The notes: generated by a model from the letters alone, not told the origin. A DNA stretch of 64,000 nt from Vibrio quintilis (GCF_024529975.1 NZ_AP024897.1:3472001-3536000); one strand, 5' to 3'; shown: positions 42,058 through 51,499, counted from the stretch's first letter. Program-made: numbers and translations.

Positions 42058-43965
42058 ATGATGAATTTCGGTTTCAAAAAAACACTTTTGCTCTCCATTA
42101 TTACTATCGTGACATTAACTGTCGGTTCATCCAACTATCTGTCTTACCTCCGTGCCAGTGATATTTTCAGCGACTCGATTTATAAAGGCATGGAAGAGCG
42201 GGTCTCTCTGGAAGCACAAAAAGTATCGGGTTATATCAAGTCCAAAACAGACTCAGTAGTCAACATTGCTGATGATTACAAAGCGCATCAATACAACAGC
42301 AATCACGCAGAACGTATGCGGGTTGCGGCACTGTCTGCGCATATCCCGGCCCTGACCGTCGGCCTTGCCAATGGCGATGCCTATGCCTCATTTGCTAACA
42401 GCAACTGGGTAGACGGTAAAAATCCGCCCAATTACGACCCGCGAAAACGCGGCTGGTATCAGGATGCAATGAAAACCTCCGGTGCTATCTTCACCGATCC
42501 GTATAAAGATGCCACGACCGGTGAACTGATGGTCAGCATCGGCCAACAGGCCAAAAACGGCACCGTCATCCTGGCCGATATTCCTCTGACAATTTTATCA
42601 GACACGGTTTCTCAAATTCAGCTCGATGGTGTCGTGGCACTTATCGTTACAGAAAACTCCACCATTCTGGCAACCACCTCTCAGGCAGTCAGTGTAGGCG
42701 AGAAACTGGCAAATAACCGGGATCTGTCAACCCTGGTTGGCAAACTGACTCAAAGCGATCATGTCGTTGTCGACTACAATCTCAATAATGTTGATAAGGT
42801 CATGTTTTCCCAGCGAATTAAATACGGTGATAAAAACTGGTATATGCTGATTGGTCTGGATAAAGACGTGATCTTCAGCAAGTTAAATGAGATGAAGTAC
42901 AAAGCAATGGCCCTGACGGCTATCTATGTTGTGCTCAGTATTCTCATCACCCTGCTGGTGCTTAACTTCCTGTATCGTCCGATTCTGGCCCTGAAAAAAA
43001 CCATTGTCGGGCTGAGTCAGGGCAATGGCGATTTAACCCAGCGCCTTGAGGTCACAACCGAAGACGATTTGGGACAGATGGCAGACGGAGTGAACAAGTT
43101 TATTGCCAGCCTGCAAAACATGATGCTGGATATTCATAGCGCCACCCTCAGCCTGAAAGATAATATTTCCCGGCTGAAACATCAGTCTGAAGATAATGCA
43201 TCCATTCTGTACCAGCACATGCAGGAAACGGAACAGGTTGTCACCGCCATTGAAGAGATGAGCGCCACCGCTGACTCCGTCGCACAAAATGCCGGAGAAG
43301 CGGCTCAGTTCACCAAAGAAGCGGCAACCATTGGCAGTAATGCACTCATGGTCATGGACGAAGGAAAAGGAAAAGTCATCAGTCTGGTTGATGAAGTAGA
43401 TACCACAGCCAACAGTCTGCTGGCAATGAGTGAAGAAACCAAAGATATCAATGCCGTTCTGACCGTCATTGGTGACATCGCTGAACAAACCAATCTGCTG
43501 GCACTCAATGCTGCCATTGAAGCTGCAAGGGCCGGAGAACAGGGACGCGGTTTTGCCGTAGTCGCCGATGAAGTCCGGGCACTGGCCAGCAGAACCCAGT
43601 CCAGCACCGAAGAAATTGAACAGGCGCTCAACCGCCTGCAATCAAGAAATGCTCAGGTTGTCGATGCGATGAATGCCACCAAGGTCACCTGTCAGGAAAC
43701 TTCTGACAGCACGGAAGAGGTCAGCAACAGTATTACTTCTCTGACCAGTCAGGTCTCCGGCATCACTGAACTCAGCATGCAGATTGCAACCGCTGCAGAA
43801 GAGCAAAGCAGTGTGTCACAGGAAATCAGCCGTAACATGAATGCGATTAATGACATGGTCAGTCAGCTGAATCAAAATGGTGAAAACACGGTCAAACAGA
43901 CCGATGATATTGAGCAGGTGAATACCGGACTCATGAATATGATCAATCAGTTCAAGCTGAAATAA
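42058..43965 (+). CDS. Methyl-accepting chemotaxis protein, dCache sensor (paralogue 3 of 3)
   Basis: 635 residues, same domain order as the two upstream paralogues. Tandem ATG codons at 42058 and 42061 follow GAGGA. The dCache pocket reads [24 protein letters not shown] and LADIPL as in paralogue 1, again compatible with an amino-acid ligand. Its 3' half shares long almost unchanged DNA tracts with paralogue 2 (for example 43461-43620 versus 41281-41440), while the sensor half is clearly diverged. Confidence 0.94.
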   Translation: MMNFGFKKTLLLSIITIVTLTVGSSNYLSYLRASDIFSDSIYKGMEERVSLEAQKVSGYIKSKTDSVVNIADDYKAHQYNSNHAERMRVAALSAHIPALTVGLANGDAYASFANSNWVDGKNPPNYDPRKRGWYQDAMKTSGAIFTDPYKDATTGELMVSIGQQAKNGTVILADIPLTILSDTVSQIQLDGVVALIVTENSTILATTSQAVSVGEKLANNRDLSTLVGKLTQSDHVVVDYNLNNVDKVMFSQRIKYGDKNWYMLIGLDKDVIFSKLNEMKYKAMALTAIYVVLSILITLLVLNFLYRPILALKKTIVGLSQGNGDLTQRLEVTTEDDLGQMADGVNKFIASLQNMMLDIHSATLSLKDNISRLKHQSEDNASILYQHMQETEQVVTAIEEMSATADSVAQNAGEAAQFTKEAATIGSNALMVMDEGKGKVISLVDEVDTTANSLLAMSEETKDINAVLTVIGDIAEQTNLLALNAAIEAARAGEQGRGFAVVADEVRALASRTQSSTEEIEQALNRLQSRNAQVVDAMNATKVTCQETSDSTEEVSNSITSLTSQVSGITELSMQIATAAEEQSSVSQEISRNMNAINDMVSQLNQNGENTVKQTDDIEQVNTGLMNMINQFKLK

Positions 43966-43995
43966 CCCCGCTATTCTGTCGATCTGACACAAAAG

Positions 43996-44024
43996 TCCCT
44001 CATATTCAGATGAGGGATTTTTTT
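43996..44024 (+). terminator. Terminator of dCache receptor 3
   Basis: TCCCTCAT and ATGAGGGA form an 8-bp stem around ATTCAG, followed by seven T. It lies 30 bases after the stop codon. Confidence 0.88.
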
Positions 44025-44063
44025 ATCCACGGCTTTCGTCAATGAATCAACCCGCGATAAAAT

Positions 44064-44105
44064 GGTTATTGGTTATTGGTTATTGGTTATTGGTTATTGG
44101 TTAAT
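44064..44105. repeat. 7-bp tandem repeat (GGTTATT), six units
   Basis: Five perfect copies of GGTTATT plus one degenerate copy (GGTTAAT) run without interruption. The stop codon and last residues of the minus-strand VOC gene are inside the right-hand end. Confidence 0.95.
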
Positions 44106-44468
44106 GGCTTTGTGGCAGACAGCCTCAATATTATGCCCATCCGGATCAATCACAAAAGCCCCGTAATAATTTGCATGATATCTCTCCCTGATGCCAGGCT
44201 GACCATTATCTGCTGCCCCTGCTGATATTGCAGCCTGATAAAACCGATCAACGTCTTCACGGGAATCAGCAAGAAATGCAATATGCATCGGATGCTGAAC
44301 CACGTCACCGGTTCCAATCCAGAATTCAGCCTTATTCTCTTTTCCAAAGCCTGCCCAGCCATAAATCTCTGTCACTAAACTGATCCCTAAAGGTTCCAGT
44401 GACTTCAGGTAAAATGCTTTACTTGCCTCATAATCGGCAACACCCATACCGATGTGATCGATAATCAT
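44094..44468 (-). CDS. VOC-family (glyoxalase/bleomycin-resistance-like) protein
   Basis: Small metal-dependent-fold protein of 124 residues, reaction unknown. Two beta-alpha-beta-beta-beta units are recognisable: MIIDHIGMGVADYEASKAFY with the metal-type His5, and MHIAFLADSREDVDRFYQAA in the second; the C-terminal GAFVIDPDGHNIEAVCH carries the family glutamate. The last few codons (AINQ-stop) are written in the 7-bp tandem repeat. A LexA-type box lies 44 bases upstream of its start, suggesting DNA-damage control. Confidence 0.85.
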   Translation of the reverse strand: MIIDHIGMGVADYEASKAFYLKSLEPLGISLVTEIYGWAGFGKENKAEFWIGTGDVVQHPMHIAFLADSREDVDRFYQAAISAGAADNGQPGIRERYHANYYGAFVIDPDGHNIEAVCHKAINQ

Positions 44469-44511
44469 GAATTTATCTCCTGTTCATATTCAGCGGCACA
44501 CAGTAAAAATA

Positions 44512-44527
44512 CTGTATATATATACAG
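44512..44527. promoter_or_regulatory. LexA (SOS) box
   Basis: CTGTATATATATACAG is a perfect palindrome and matches the gamma-proteobacterial LexA consensus CTGT-N8-ACAG with the preferred AT alternation. It lies 44 bases upstream of the VOC gene (minus strand), over a possible -10. On the plus strand it precedes a 20-codon reading frame at 44563. Confidence 0.7.
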
Positions 44528-44562
44528 ATTCGAAATCAAGGAAACAGTCCGGAGAAACAAAC

Positions 44563-44625
44563 ATGAATAACAGTTATACCCATATATGGGTATACACAAA
44601 AAATATTAAGTTTGCTGCAACATAA
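44563..44625 (+). CDS. Possible 20-residue leader/small peptide next to the LexA box
   Basis: An ATG at 44563 follows GGAG by eight bases and opens 20 codons (MNNSYTHIWVYTKNIKFAAT). The start lies 36 bases downstream of the LexA box, and a perfect 20-bp palindrome overlaps its codons. It is not hydrophobic like TisB-type SOS toxins, and nothing else supports translation, so this is a weak call. Confidence 0.2.
   Translation: MNNSYTHIWVYTKNIKFAAT
44575..44594. repeat. 20-bp perfect palindrome
   Basis: TATACCCATATATGGGTATA is fully self-complementary. It sits between the LexA box and the end of the large secreted protein gene, and could be an operator. Confidence 0.6.
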
Positions 44626-44650
44626 GAAGGTTCAGAATAAGAAAGGTGAT

Positions 44651-44682
44651 AAAAAAGTTCAGGGGCTCGCACACCCCTGAAC
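44651..44682 (-). terminator. Terminator of the large secreted-protein gene
   Basis: On the minus strand GTTCAGGGG and CCCCTGAAC form a 9-bp stem with an eight-base loop followed by TTTTTT. It lies 28 bases beyond the stop codon at 44710. Confidence 0.92.
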
Positions 44683-44709
44683 AAAGTCTAAAGAAGGATC
44701 CAAATATTA

Positions 44710-47694
44710 TTATTCCTGAATAAGTTTCAGCACCACTTCACCGCTGTAAGTCCCTGCTTCAATTTCAGTTTCTTCACCGTTCACCGTCATTTTCACGGTA
44801 TAACCAACCGGTGCCTGAATTGTCGCGCTGTCAGCCAGTGTCAGCTTACCCAGATAGGAGTCATGCTGAATCTGCCATGAAGAAGAAGCATCAAATGAAG
44901 CCGTGATTCCCCAGTTAGCCGTGGCACCATAATAGTTACCATTCAGGCTGGAATCATTGCCGCTGCCATCGGTATAAGACAGTGATTCAACATCCCACAA
45001 GCCGTTAGAACCATCGGCAAAAGAACCGGTAAACATAGTGCTGTTGAACGTCACGCTCATAGCAGATGTACGTGCAGATGAACGCCCTTCCACAGCACGG
45101 GTGACATCGCCTTCATTCCAGACCACACCAGAAACTCTGGACTGATTAAACGTGATCACAGGGCTGGAACCCGCCTCTGATGAGACCAGATAACGGTAAT
45201 CTTTCCGGTTCAGGTTCTCTGCTTTACACTGGTTCAGTTCAAGGTTAATTCCTGACGCTTCAAATTCAAACACAGCGCTGGTTAAACCACCATAGCTGCT
45301 GCCCACAGTCAGGTAAGGCACATCAGAAAAATCTGTGTTGCCGGTATATTTTCCTGCGGAGTAGTTGTAGTAAGTGTTATCCAGCACACTGCTGCGAACC
45401 AGCGTTTCTGAAGTATAATGACGTCCTGCCAGCTTGCTCAAAGTCTGTAATAGTTCACTCTGTGCCTCATCAGTGACATCATAGTTGTCGCACAACTGTC
45501 CGATAGTCATTTCAGGATCGCTCATCATGTAATGCATCAGTTCAGCACCGCCGCTTGCTGTCTTCCAGGCTGCTACTGCTTCCGCCGCTGTATCACCAGT
45601 CACATAACCAAACGAGTTATTCGTTGCTTCAAACGATACATTGGTAAATGTTGAGGTCGATGAACTGTTGATACCGCCCCGGTTTCTGAAACCAATCTGG
45701 CCGGATATCTGGCTGTTCTTCATGTTGAATGTACCACCGGAAGCTGATACGACACCGGCATCCATACGGGAAACGAATGATGAATTTTCAGCCGTAATGA
45801 TACCGCCGCCAATCACATATGCACCGGCAGAACGGTTACCATAAACGCGGGTATGGAAGTTTTTCACTTCAACCACACCATTACCAAAGTCATTGGCAAG
45901 CGCAGAAGCCTGACCAACGGCATAACTGCCGTAAATACCGGTAATTGCATTCACATCTTCCAGATAAGCATAACCACCATAAACAACGTCTGCGGCATGG
46001 TTATTCCAGCCCTGAAGATTCAGATCTGCATTGTATAATTTGACAGAAGATGTTTCCGACGGCGCAGAACCGGTTTCTGTATCCGTACCAGACGCACCGG
46101 CAATAATACCGTTCGCACCATCACCGATTGCACTTAAGGTACTTCTTGGTCCGGTCAGGCTGCCGACCGTAATTGAGCCACCGTTGGTCGCATACAACAG
46201 CGCATTCATGCCCCATTCCATCACAATTTCATTGTTATAAGTGCTCAGGCCGCTCTCATAAGACATTTTTGCCCAGTTACCACTGGCGCTGGAATTGGCA
46301 TGTAATTCGTCCACGGCAATCGAACCATAGTTCGTCGCCCACAAGATACTGCGCTCTTCATTAATCGCGGCTTCCAGTGGTTCACCGTCTTTATCCGTGT
46401 CAGCAAAGAGAACCGTTTTAGACACGGTGTCACTTTCGCCGTCAGCTTTCACGACAGCATTCGCAAAAGAAAGATAAACCGGGTTCAGAATATCACGGGC
46501 ACTCAATCCGTTCAGGTTGTCATTATCACTGACGATTGAGGTCGCGTTGTAAGCATAAGAAATGACATAAGGCGAGTAATAGAGCGTATCAATATCACCA
46601 TCAGAATCTGTATCGCGATAAGTGACATACTTATAGTAACCGCTGCCGGTTGACGGGAACAGCCCTGTCGTGCTGTCAGCAGAGACTGATTCACCGGTTT
46701 TCACATCATACGCAACTGCTGCATCATCTACGGTGACCGGATTACCATTCAGATAATAGCCTTTGGCAAACTGCAGCTTACTTTTCACTTCACTGTAAGA
46801 TGAATCGGCGGCAATCGCTGCATTCAGTGTTTCAGCACCAGAAGCTGTCAGAGAACGGAATGTCTTGCTCAGTTCAGCTTCTGTGACTGTACTTTCAAAC
46901 CCGGAATAGATTTCAACGACCTGTGCCTCTGCAACATAATCGTCACCACTGAAAGTCACAGAACTTCCGTCAACCGCAACATCGTCATCGTCGTGACTGG
47001 CACTTTCAGCAATCTCTGTAATCGCTGAAGTAGTCAGCTCATAGCCAGAAGGACTGGTCACATTCAGATAATTCCCACCGGCAATTGCCGCTGCAGTCGA
47101 ATTAGTCAGTGTCACGGATATCGCTTCAATGCCGGATGTGACCACAGATTTACCCCCGGCAGAGGTTTGCGTGGTTGATACCGGCAGATAGAGCGCCGCA
47201 TTACCGCTACTCTGAAATGCTGCATCGTCAATACTCACGTCCGGATTTGCAAAAGAGATAATCGCGGCAGCATTTAAGTCATAGAATGCCCAATCTGATA
47301 CAACAGTCACGGAATCAGGAACATAAACCGCCGCGATTTCGCTGTGGTGACCAAATGCCTGAGACGCAATTTTAGTCACCGGAGCACCGCCTAATACGCT
47401 GGGAACAATCACAACACTATCGGATTTACCAGCATAGTAAGTCAGCGTGCTTGTCACTGTTTTGGTATCACCGGTGGTTGTGGTAATGACATCAAATGAC
47501 CAGTTTCCTTCCGTTGCTGAAACCTGTGTCGTGGTACTGGTTTCTTCACCGCCCGGAGGTGGTCCCGGTGGTGTACTTTGTGAGGAATCATCTGTTGAGT
47601 CAGTTGTTGTTGTCGTTGAATAAGCCGGTAAACCGGCAAAAAGAACACCTAAAAGTAAAACCCGACAAGGGTTTAACCGCATATTCGGCTTCAT
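44710..47694 (-). CDS. Large secreted protein with BspA-type LRR and beta-helix-like repeats
   Basis: Function unknown; probably exported and surface-associated. From the ATG at 47694 (GGAGAG eight bases before) it has 994 residues. A signal peptide (RVLLLGVLFAGLPAYS) is followed by a Thr/Ser/Pro/Gly-rich low-complexity stretch to about residue 55. A BspA-like leucine-rich segment spans about 75-185 (VTKIASQAFGHHSEI, VYVPDSVTVVSDWAFYD). The middle has two calcium-type loops (DTDSDGDIDTL, DTDKDGEPLE). From about 480 to 900 short Gly/Asn/Ser-rich strands (AGAYVIGGGIITAENSSF, SASGGTFNMKNSQISGQI) look like a right-handed beta-helix. There is no autotransporter barrel, sorting motif or GlyGly-CTERM at the end. 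It stands alone with its own terminator. Confidence 0.75.
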   Translation of the reverse strand: MKPNMRLNPCRVLLLGVLFAGLPAYSTTTTTDSTDDSSQSTPPGPPPGGEETSTTTQVSATEGNWSFDVITTTTGDTKTVTSTLTYYAGKSDSVVIVPSVLGGAPVTKIASQAFGHHSEIAAVYVPDSVTVVSDWAFYDLNAAAIISFANPDVSIDDAAFQSSGNAALYLPVSTTQTSAGGKSVVTSGIEAISVTLTNSTAAAIAGGNYLNVTSPSGYELTTSAITEIAESASHDDDDVAVDGSSVTFSGDDYVAEAQVVEIYSGFESTVTEAELSKTFRSLTASGAETLNAAIAADSSYSEVKSKLQFAKGYYLNGNPVTVDDAAVAYDVKTGESVSADSTTGLFPSTGSGYYKYVTYRDTDSDGDIDTLYYSPYVISYAYNATSIVSDNDNLNGLSARDILNPVYLSFANAVVKADGESDTVSKTVLFADTDKDGEPLEAAINEERSILWATNYGSIAVDELHANSSASGNWAKMSYESGLSTYNNEIVMEWGMNALLYATNGGSITVGSLTGPRSTLSAIGDGANGIIAGASGTDTETGSAPSETSSVKLYNADLNLQGWNNHAADVVYGGYAYLEDVNAITGIYGSYAVGQASALANDFGNGVVEVKNFHTRVYGNRSAGAYVIGGGIITAENSSFVSRMDAGVVSASGGTFNMKNSQISGQIGFRNRGGINSSSTSTFTNVSFEATNNSFGYVTGDTAAEAVAAWKTASGGAELMHYMMSDPEMTIGQLCDNYDVTDEAQSELLQTLSKLAGRHYTSETLVRSSVLDNTYYNYSAGKYTGNTDFSDVPYLTVGSSYGGLTSAVFEFEASGINLELNQCKAENLNRKDYRYLVSSEAGSSPVITFNQSRVSGVVWNEGDVTRAVEGRSSARTSAMSVTFNSTMFTGSFADGSNGLWDVESLSYTDGSGNDSSLNGNYYGATANWGITASFDASSSWQIQHDSYLGKLTLADSATIQAPVGYTVKMTVNGEETEIEAGTYSGEVVLKLIQE

Positions 47695-48045
47695 AATACT
47701 CTCCACTGTGAACGCTTTTCATGCTGTCCGGTGATGAGGCAAACCGGTATAAAAATTCTGATTGAACATGATGAAAAGCTGATTTTATAAAACTGATAGC
47801 ACACTATCACAGCCAGAGAAACCACCATAGATTTCAGGCAGTAAATGAAGGTAAACGATTGTCAAGTAAAGTAAATGAACAATAAATCATGACGTTTTAC
47901 AGAGCTGAGTTCCATTTCAAAAAGAAATTTTTCGCCGCCATGTGTCAAAGAAGAGTGGTCAATTGGGAAACAGTGAAAAAAGAGACGAGAGGTTCGAAGA
48001 GCTCCCCTCGTCTCAGGCAGGTATATTATTTATATGACTTATCAA
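47695..48045. other. Intergenic region upstream of the large secreted-protein gene
   Basis: About 350 bases. The left part must hold the promoter of the secreted-protein gene and the right part the budC terminator. No regulator-binding site was recognised. Confidence 0.35.
47976..48014 (-). terminator. Terminator of the alsD-alsS-budC operon
   Basis: On the minus strand GAGACGAGGGG and CTCTCGTCTC pair around a short loop, followed by TTTTTTC. It lies about 30 bases beyond the budC stop. Confidence 0.85.
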
Positions 48046-48804
48046 TCAGACAATCTTAGGTTGTCCATCTGAAGCGGTTGCCCCGCCATCAACCGGTAAA
48101 TTCACTCCGGTGAGGAAGGAAGCGTCATCGCTGACTAAAAAGGTCACAACAGAGGCGATTTCATCCGGCTCTGCTGCACGCCCAAGGGCGATTCTTTCAT
48201 TAAACTTATCCCGGATTTCCTGAGGCCAGCCATTGGTCATATTGGTTTTCACCAGGCTCGGGCACACGGCGTTAATCCGCACCCCGGCTTCACCATGATC
48301 CAGCGCCATCGCACGGGTCAGGTTCACAACCGCCCCTTTCGCTGCACAGTAAAATGCAGCCCCCCAGTCACCCCCTAATCCGGAAACGGAGGCTGTATTA
48401 ACAATACAACCTTTGGTTTTAAGCAGTTCCGGCAAAGCAAATTTTGAACAGTAAACGACGCCGTCAATGTCGACACCAGAGATTTTCTTCCAGTCTTCAA
48501 CACTTGTTTCCAATACAGTCCCCGGAATGTGAACACCCGCGTTATTTACCAGAATATCCAGCCGGCCAAAACGATTTACCCCTTCAGTGACCATGGTCTC
48601 AACCTGTTGTGGATCAGAAACATCCACTTTCAGTGTCATGATCTTATCCGCATCAAACTGCTGCGCAGTTTGCTCCAGCTGTTCCTGATTCCAGTCAACT
48701 AAAATCAGTGTTGCACCTTCGGTATACAGTCTGCGGGCAATTGCAGCACCAATCCCATTTGCAGCACCCGTCACAAGTGCTGTTTTACCCTCAATACCTT
48801 TCAT
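48046..48804 (-). CDS. budC: Acetoin/2,3-butanediol dehydrogenase (SDR family)
   Basis: NAD(P)-dependent short-chain dehydrogenase, predicted to interconvert acetoin (or diacetyl) and 2,3-butanediol. It has 252 residues, with the cofactor loop VTGAANGIGAAIA at the N-terminus, NNAGVH, the catalytic Ser in TASVSG and the YxxxK pair in FYCAAKGA. Many SDRs look alike, so the substrate call rests on its place downstream of alsD-alsS (74-base gap) ahead of their common terminator. The same gene set is known in acetoin-producing vibrios. Confidence 0.8.
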   Translation of the reverse strand: MKGIEGKTALVTGAANGIGAAIARRLYTEGATLILVDWNQEQLEQTAQQFDADKIMTLKVDVSDPQQVETMVTEGVNRFGRLDILVNNAGVHIPGTVLETSVEDWKKISGVDIDGVVYCSKFALPELLKTKGCIVNTASVSGLGGDWGAAFYCAAKGAVVNLTRAMALDHGEAGVRINAVCPSLVKTNMTNGWPQEIRDKFNERIALGRAAEPDEIASVVTFLVSDDASFLTGVNLPVDGGATASDGQPKIV

Positions 48805-48877
48805 TGACTATTCTCCCTGCCACGTCACTTTTTGTGAATCATATGGACATTCTCAAAAACAACGTACATCACATCTC

Positions 48878-50590
48878 TTAACTGAATACAGAATCAAGAC
48901 TGCCGACTTTTCTTGGCGCCATTAATTTGTGGTTATCTTTATAATCAACCGGTATTGCAACAACAACCGGACCTTCAGCCTCCATCGCTTCACGCAGAAC
49001 CGGCATCAACATAGAAGGCTCAGTCACCGCCATGCCTTTTGCACCAAAAGAATCTGCATAAGCTTTGAAATCAATCGGGCCGAAATCAACACAGGCATGA
49101 CGCTGATATTTCTTCAGCTCCTGAATCGCGACCATGTTGTAACCATTATCAACCCAGATAATGTGCACGATGTTACTTTTCAGGCGCACGGCCGTTTCAA
49201 GCTCCATACTGGATTGCATGAATCCGCCATCACCTGAGACTGAAATCACTTTCTGTCCGGGATTCAACAGGCTCGCACCAATGCCCCAGGGCAGTGCGAC
49301 ACCCATGGTTTGCTGACCATTCGAAATCAGCATCTGACGTGCCCGGAAGCAGCTCAGATAACGGGCAATCCAGATGTGAAAACTTCCCATATCCAGACAC
49401 AAAGTGGTATCCGGCGTAATCACAGCCTGCATCGCTTTCAGCACTTCCAGCGGATGGAATCCATCCAGATATGATTTAGAGGCGTAACTGGTAATGAGCT
49501 GGCGCTGCTGGGCAACCTCACCCAGAATGGTACTGGCAGTCAGTGACAGCTGACTTTTATCGCCCAGCCTTTCCGTCATGATGTCCAGTGTTCTGGAAAT
49601 ATGTCCAATCACTTCAACACAAGGCTGATAGCAGCGATCAAAATCAGCAGCCATCACATCCAGATGAACAACCGGTGTATGTTGCTGATTCCATAACTCA
49701 GGATCATACTCAATCGGGCTGTAACCAATGGTCAGGATTAAGTCGGCATCCGCCAACAGCAAATCACCCGGCTGATTATTGAATAATCCGATCCGGCCGC
49801 CAAAACGGTTGTAATAACTGATATCAACTGCACCAGCAGCCTGATAAGTCCCGACAACCGGCAACTGAGTTTTGTCAAGGAAACGACCAATGGCGGATGC
49901 ATTTTCCGGACGGCTGGCCTGCAGACCGAGTAAAACCACACAACGTTTCGCCTTATCAATCTCTTTAACCGCATCAAGGATGGCATCCTGATCGGCAGCA
50001 CCTAAAACCGGCTGGTGATTCGGTACAATCATTTCATTGGATGTCATATCGCCCAGAACATCCTGTGGCAAACTGACGAAAGAAGCCCCGGCTCTGCCAT
50101 ATTCCGCAGCCCGGAAGGCATTTGCCATCACTTCACCAGCGGCATCCACATGCTGAATTTCAGCACTGAACTTAGTGACCGGACGAAAAATATTCACGGT
50201 ATCCATGCTCTGGTGAGTCAGTTTTTCTTTATCTGCACGTTTTACTGCACCGCCAATAGCAACCAGCGGATCACCTTCTGATGTTGCCGTTGCCAGACCT
50301 GAAAGCAAATTGCCGCATCCCGGCCCGGAAGTCACCATCGTGACACCAGCTTTTCCGGTTAAACGTCCGACAACACCGGCCATAAATGCACCATTGGCTT
50401 CGTGACGCACCGGTATCATCTGAATGTTGGTATCTTCAATCGCGTCGAAGAGCCGGTCAATTTTTGCGCCGGGAATACCAAAAATGAATTTTGTGCCTTG
50501 TTGTTCTAACTGACGCGCAATCAGCTGAGCTCCGTTGATTGATACTTCTGGCTGAGCTTCATGCATTTTATGTACGGTTGATGATTTCAT
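48878..50590 (-). CDS. alsS: Catabolic alpha-acetolactate synthase
   Basis: Thiamine-diphosphate enzyme joining two pyruvates into acetolactate, which alsD then decarboxylates to acetoin. It has 570 residues; the catalytic glutamate is in VRHEANGAFMAG, and the ThDP motif begins SGDGGFMQSSMELETAVR and ends VDNGYN. The FAD-site residues of anabolic AHAS are not obvious and there is no small regulatory subunit gene, supporting the catabolic type. The start at 50590 has GAGGTT as ribosome-binding site. An 8-bp tandem repeat lies between it and alsD. Confidence 0.93.
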   Translation of the reverse strand: MKSSTVHKMHEAQPEVSINGAQLIARQLEQQGTKFIFGIPGAKIDRLFDAIEDTNIQMIPVRHEANGAFMAGVVGRLTGKAGVTMVTSGPGCGNLLSGLATATSEGDPLVAIGGAVKRADKEKLTHQSMDTVNIFRPVTKFSAEIQHVDAAGEVMANAFRAAEYGRAGASFVSLPQDVLGDMTSNEMIVPNHQPVLGAADQDAILDAVKEIDKAKRCVVLLGLQASRPENASAIGRFLDKTQLPVVGTYQAAGAVDISYYNRFGGRIGLFNNQPGDLLLADADLILTIGYSPIEYDPELWNQQHTPVVHLDVMAADFDRCYQPCVEVIGHISRTLDIMTERLGDKSQLSLTASTILGEVAQQRQLITSYASKSYLDGFHPLEVLKAMQAVITPDTTLCLDMGSFHIWIARYLSCFRARQMLISNGQQTMGVALPWGIGASLLNPGQKVISVSGDGGFMQSSMELETAVRLKSNIVHIIWVDNGYNMVAIQELKKYQRHACVDFGPIDFKAYADSFGAKGMAVTEPSMLMPVLREAMEAEGPVVVAIPVDYKDNHKLMAPRKVGSLDSVFS

Positions 50591-50624
50591 AGCGGCAACC
50601 TCATTGATTATCTGTAATATTGTA

Positions 50625-50680
50625 TTTATTGGTTTATTGGTTTATTGGTTTATTGGTTTATTGGTTTATTGGTTTATTGT
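50625..50680. repeat. 8-bp tandem repeat (TTTATTGG), seven units
   Basis: Six perfect copies of TTTATTGG and a seventh with one change run head to tail. They lie in the alsD-alsS gap, 35 bases upstream of the alsS start, so copy-number change alters leader length but not reading frames. Confidence 0.97.
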
Positions 50681-50713
50681 GTGTTTACAACACTTCGTTT
50701 TTGCCAGGGAAGG

Positions 50714-51499
50714 CTATTGCTCGGTTTTCTCTATTGCGGCCTGAATGTCATCAGGGTTCAGATTTGCATCCAGAAAATCGACCGTGGTTGGTGTATCGAT
50801 AAACAGCCTCGAAACCCGGCCAATCTGAATCTTGCCTGACTTCACCTGATACTCCTGAATATGTCCGCCCCCGAGCCGGTCGTCAGTAATGAAATGCTCG
50901 TGATATCCCGGAACATTAATACCGGTGAAGTACTCTGGTGTACGAAAGCCCACCACAACCCCTTTTGCTTTTTCAAAAGTAAACGTTGGCTGCTCTTCAA
51001 CCACTTCAACCATTGGCCGGTAAGGGCGTTCCTGTTTCGGAACCGTTCTTGTCCGGACAAAATTAAATTCACCATCAATCCGCACCGCACAGAAAAGGTT
51101 CTGACTCGGTGCGAATTCATTCACGATCTGATGGATTTGTTCTCTGCTGACAGGACGCAGCAAAGGCAGTTCGATTTCAGGTTTGAAATACGTCATCACA
51201 GCAAATGGTGTACATTGATCATGCTGCGCGCGGTTGGCTGAACCATCTGATTTCAGCTGAAACACTTCGCTGTCAAAAGCGATCAGTTCTCCGTCCAGCT
51301 GATTAAATGTACCCAGTCCGAAATCACCATGTTCAAGGAGCTCTTTGATTGTGGTCGTACCTTCATAAACTCCCGCAATTAAAGCGCTCATGAGTGAGGT
51401 CTGATATATTTCACCTTCTCCGGTTTCCTGATGATAACGTTGAAAGGCATTCGCCACGTGAACCGGACAATCACAGACCTGTGCTGTTAATCTACTCAT
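50714..51499 (-). CDS. alsD: Alpha-acetolactate decarboxylase
   Basis: Zinc enzyme converting acetolactate to acetoin. From the ATG at 51499 (GGAG in front) it has 261 residues; the frame is open 14 codons further without a ribosome-binding site. The metal-binding histidines are in [20 protein letters not shown] near residues 190-210, and [15 protein letters not shown] N-terminal sequence ([18 protein letters not shown]) is typical. It is the first gene of the alsD-alsS-budC operon and divergent from alsR. Confidence 0.95.
   Translation of the reverse strand: MSRLTAQVCDCPVHVANAFQRYHQETGEGEIYQTSLMSALIAGVYEGTTTIKELLEHGDFGLGTFNQLDGELIAFDSEVFQLKSDGSANRAQHDQCTPFAVMTYFKPEIELPLLRPVSREQIHQIVNEFAPSQNLFCAVRIDGEFNFVRTRTVPKQERPYRPMVEVVEEQPTFTFEKAKGVVVGFRTPEYFTGINVPGYHEHFITDDRLGGGHIQEYQVKSGKIQIGRVSRLFIDTPTTVDFLDANLNPDDIQAAIEKTEQ

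Noticed and set aside
43033..43641. Long antisense frame inside dCache receptor 3 (and similar ones in the other receptors)
   Set aside because: The same antisense frames occur in all paralogues because the coding strand is conserved; not independent genes.
44064..44105. Possible CRISPR array at the 7-bp repeat (and at 50625-50680)
   Set aside because: Units are only 7-8 bases with no spacers; simple sequence repeats.
50620..50839. Reading frames with repeated YWFIGLLV text on the plus strand
   Set aside because: They are only translations of the 8-bp tandem repeat and lie antisense to the alsD-alsS leader; no start signal.
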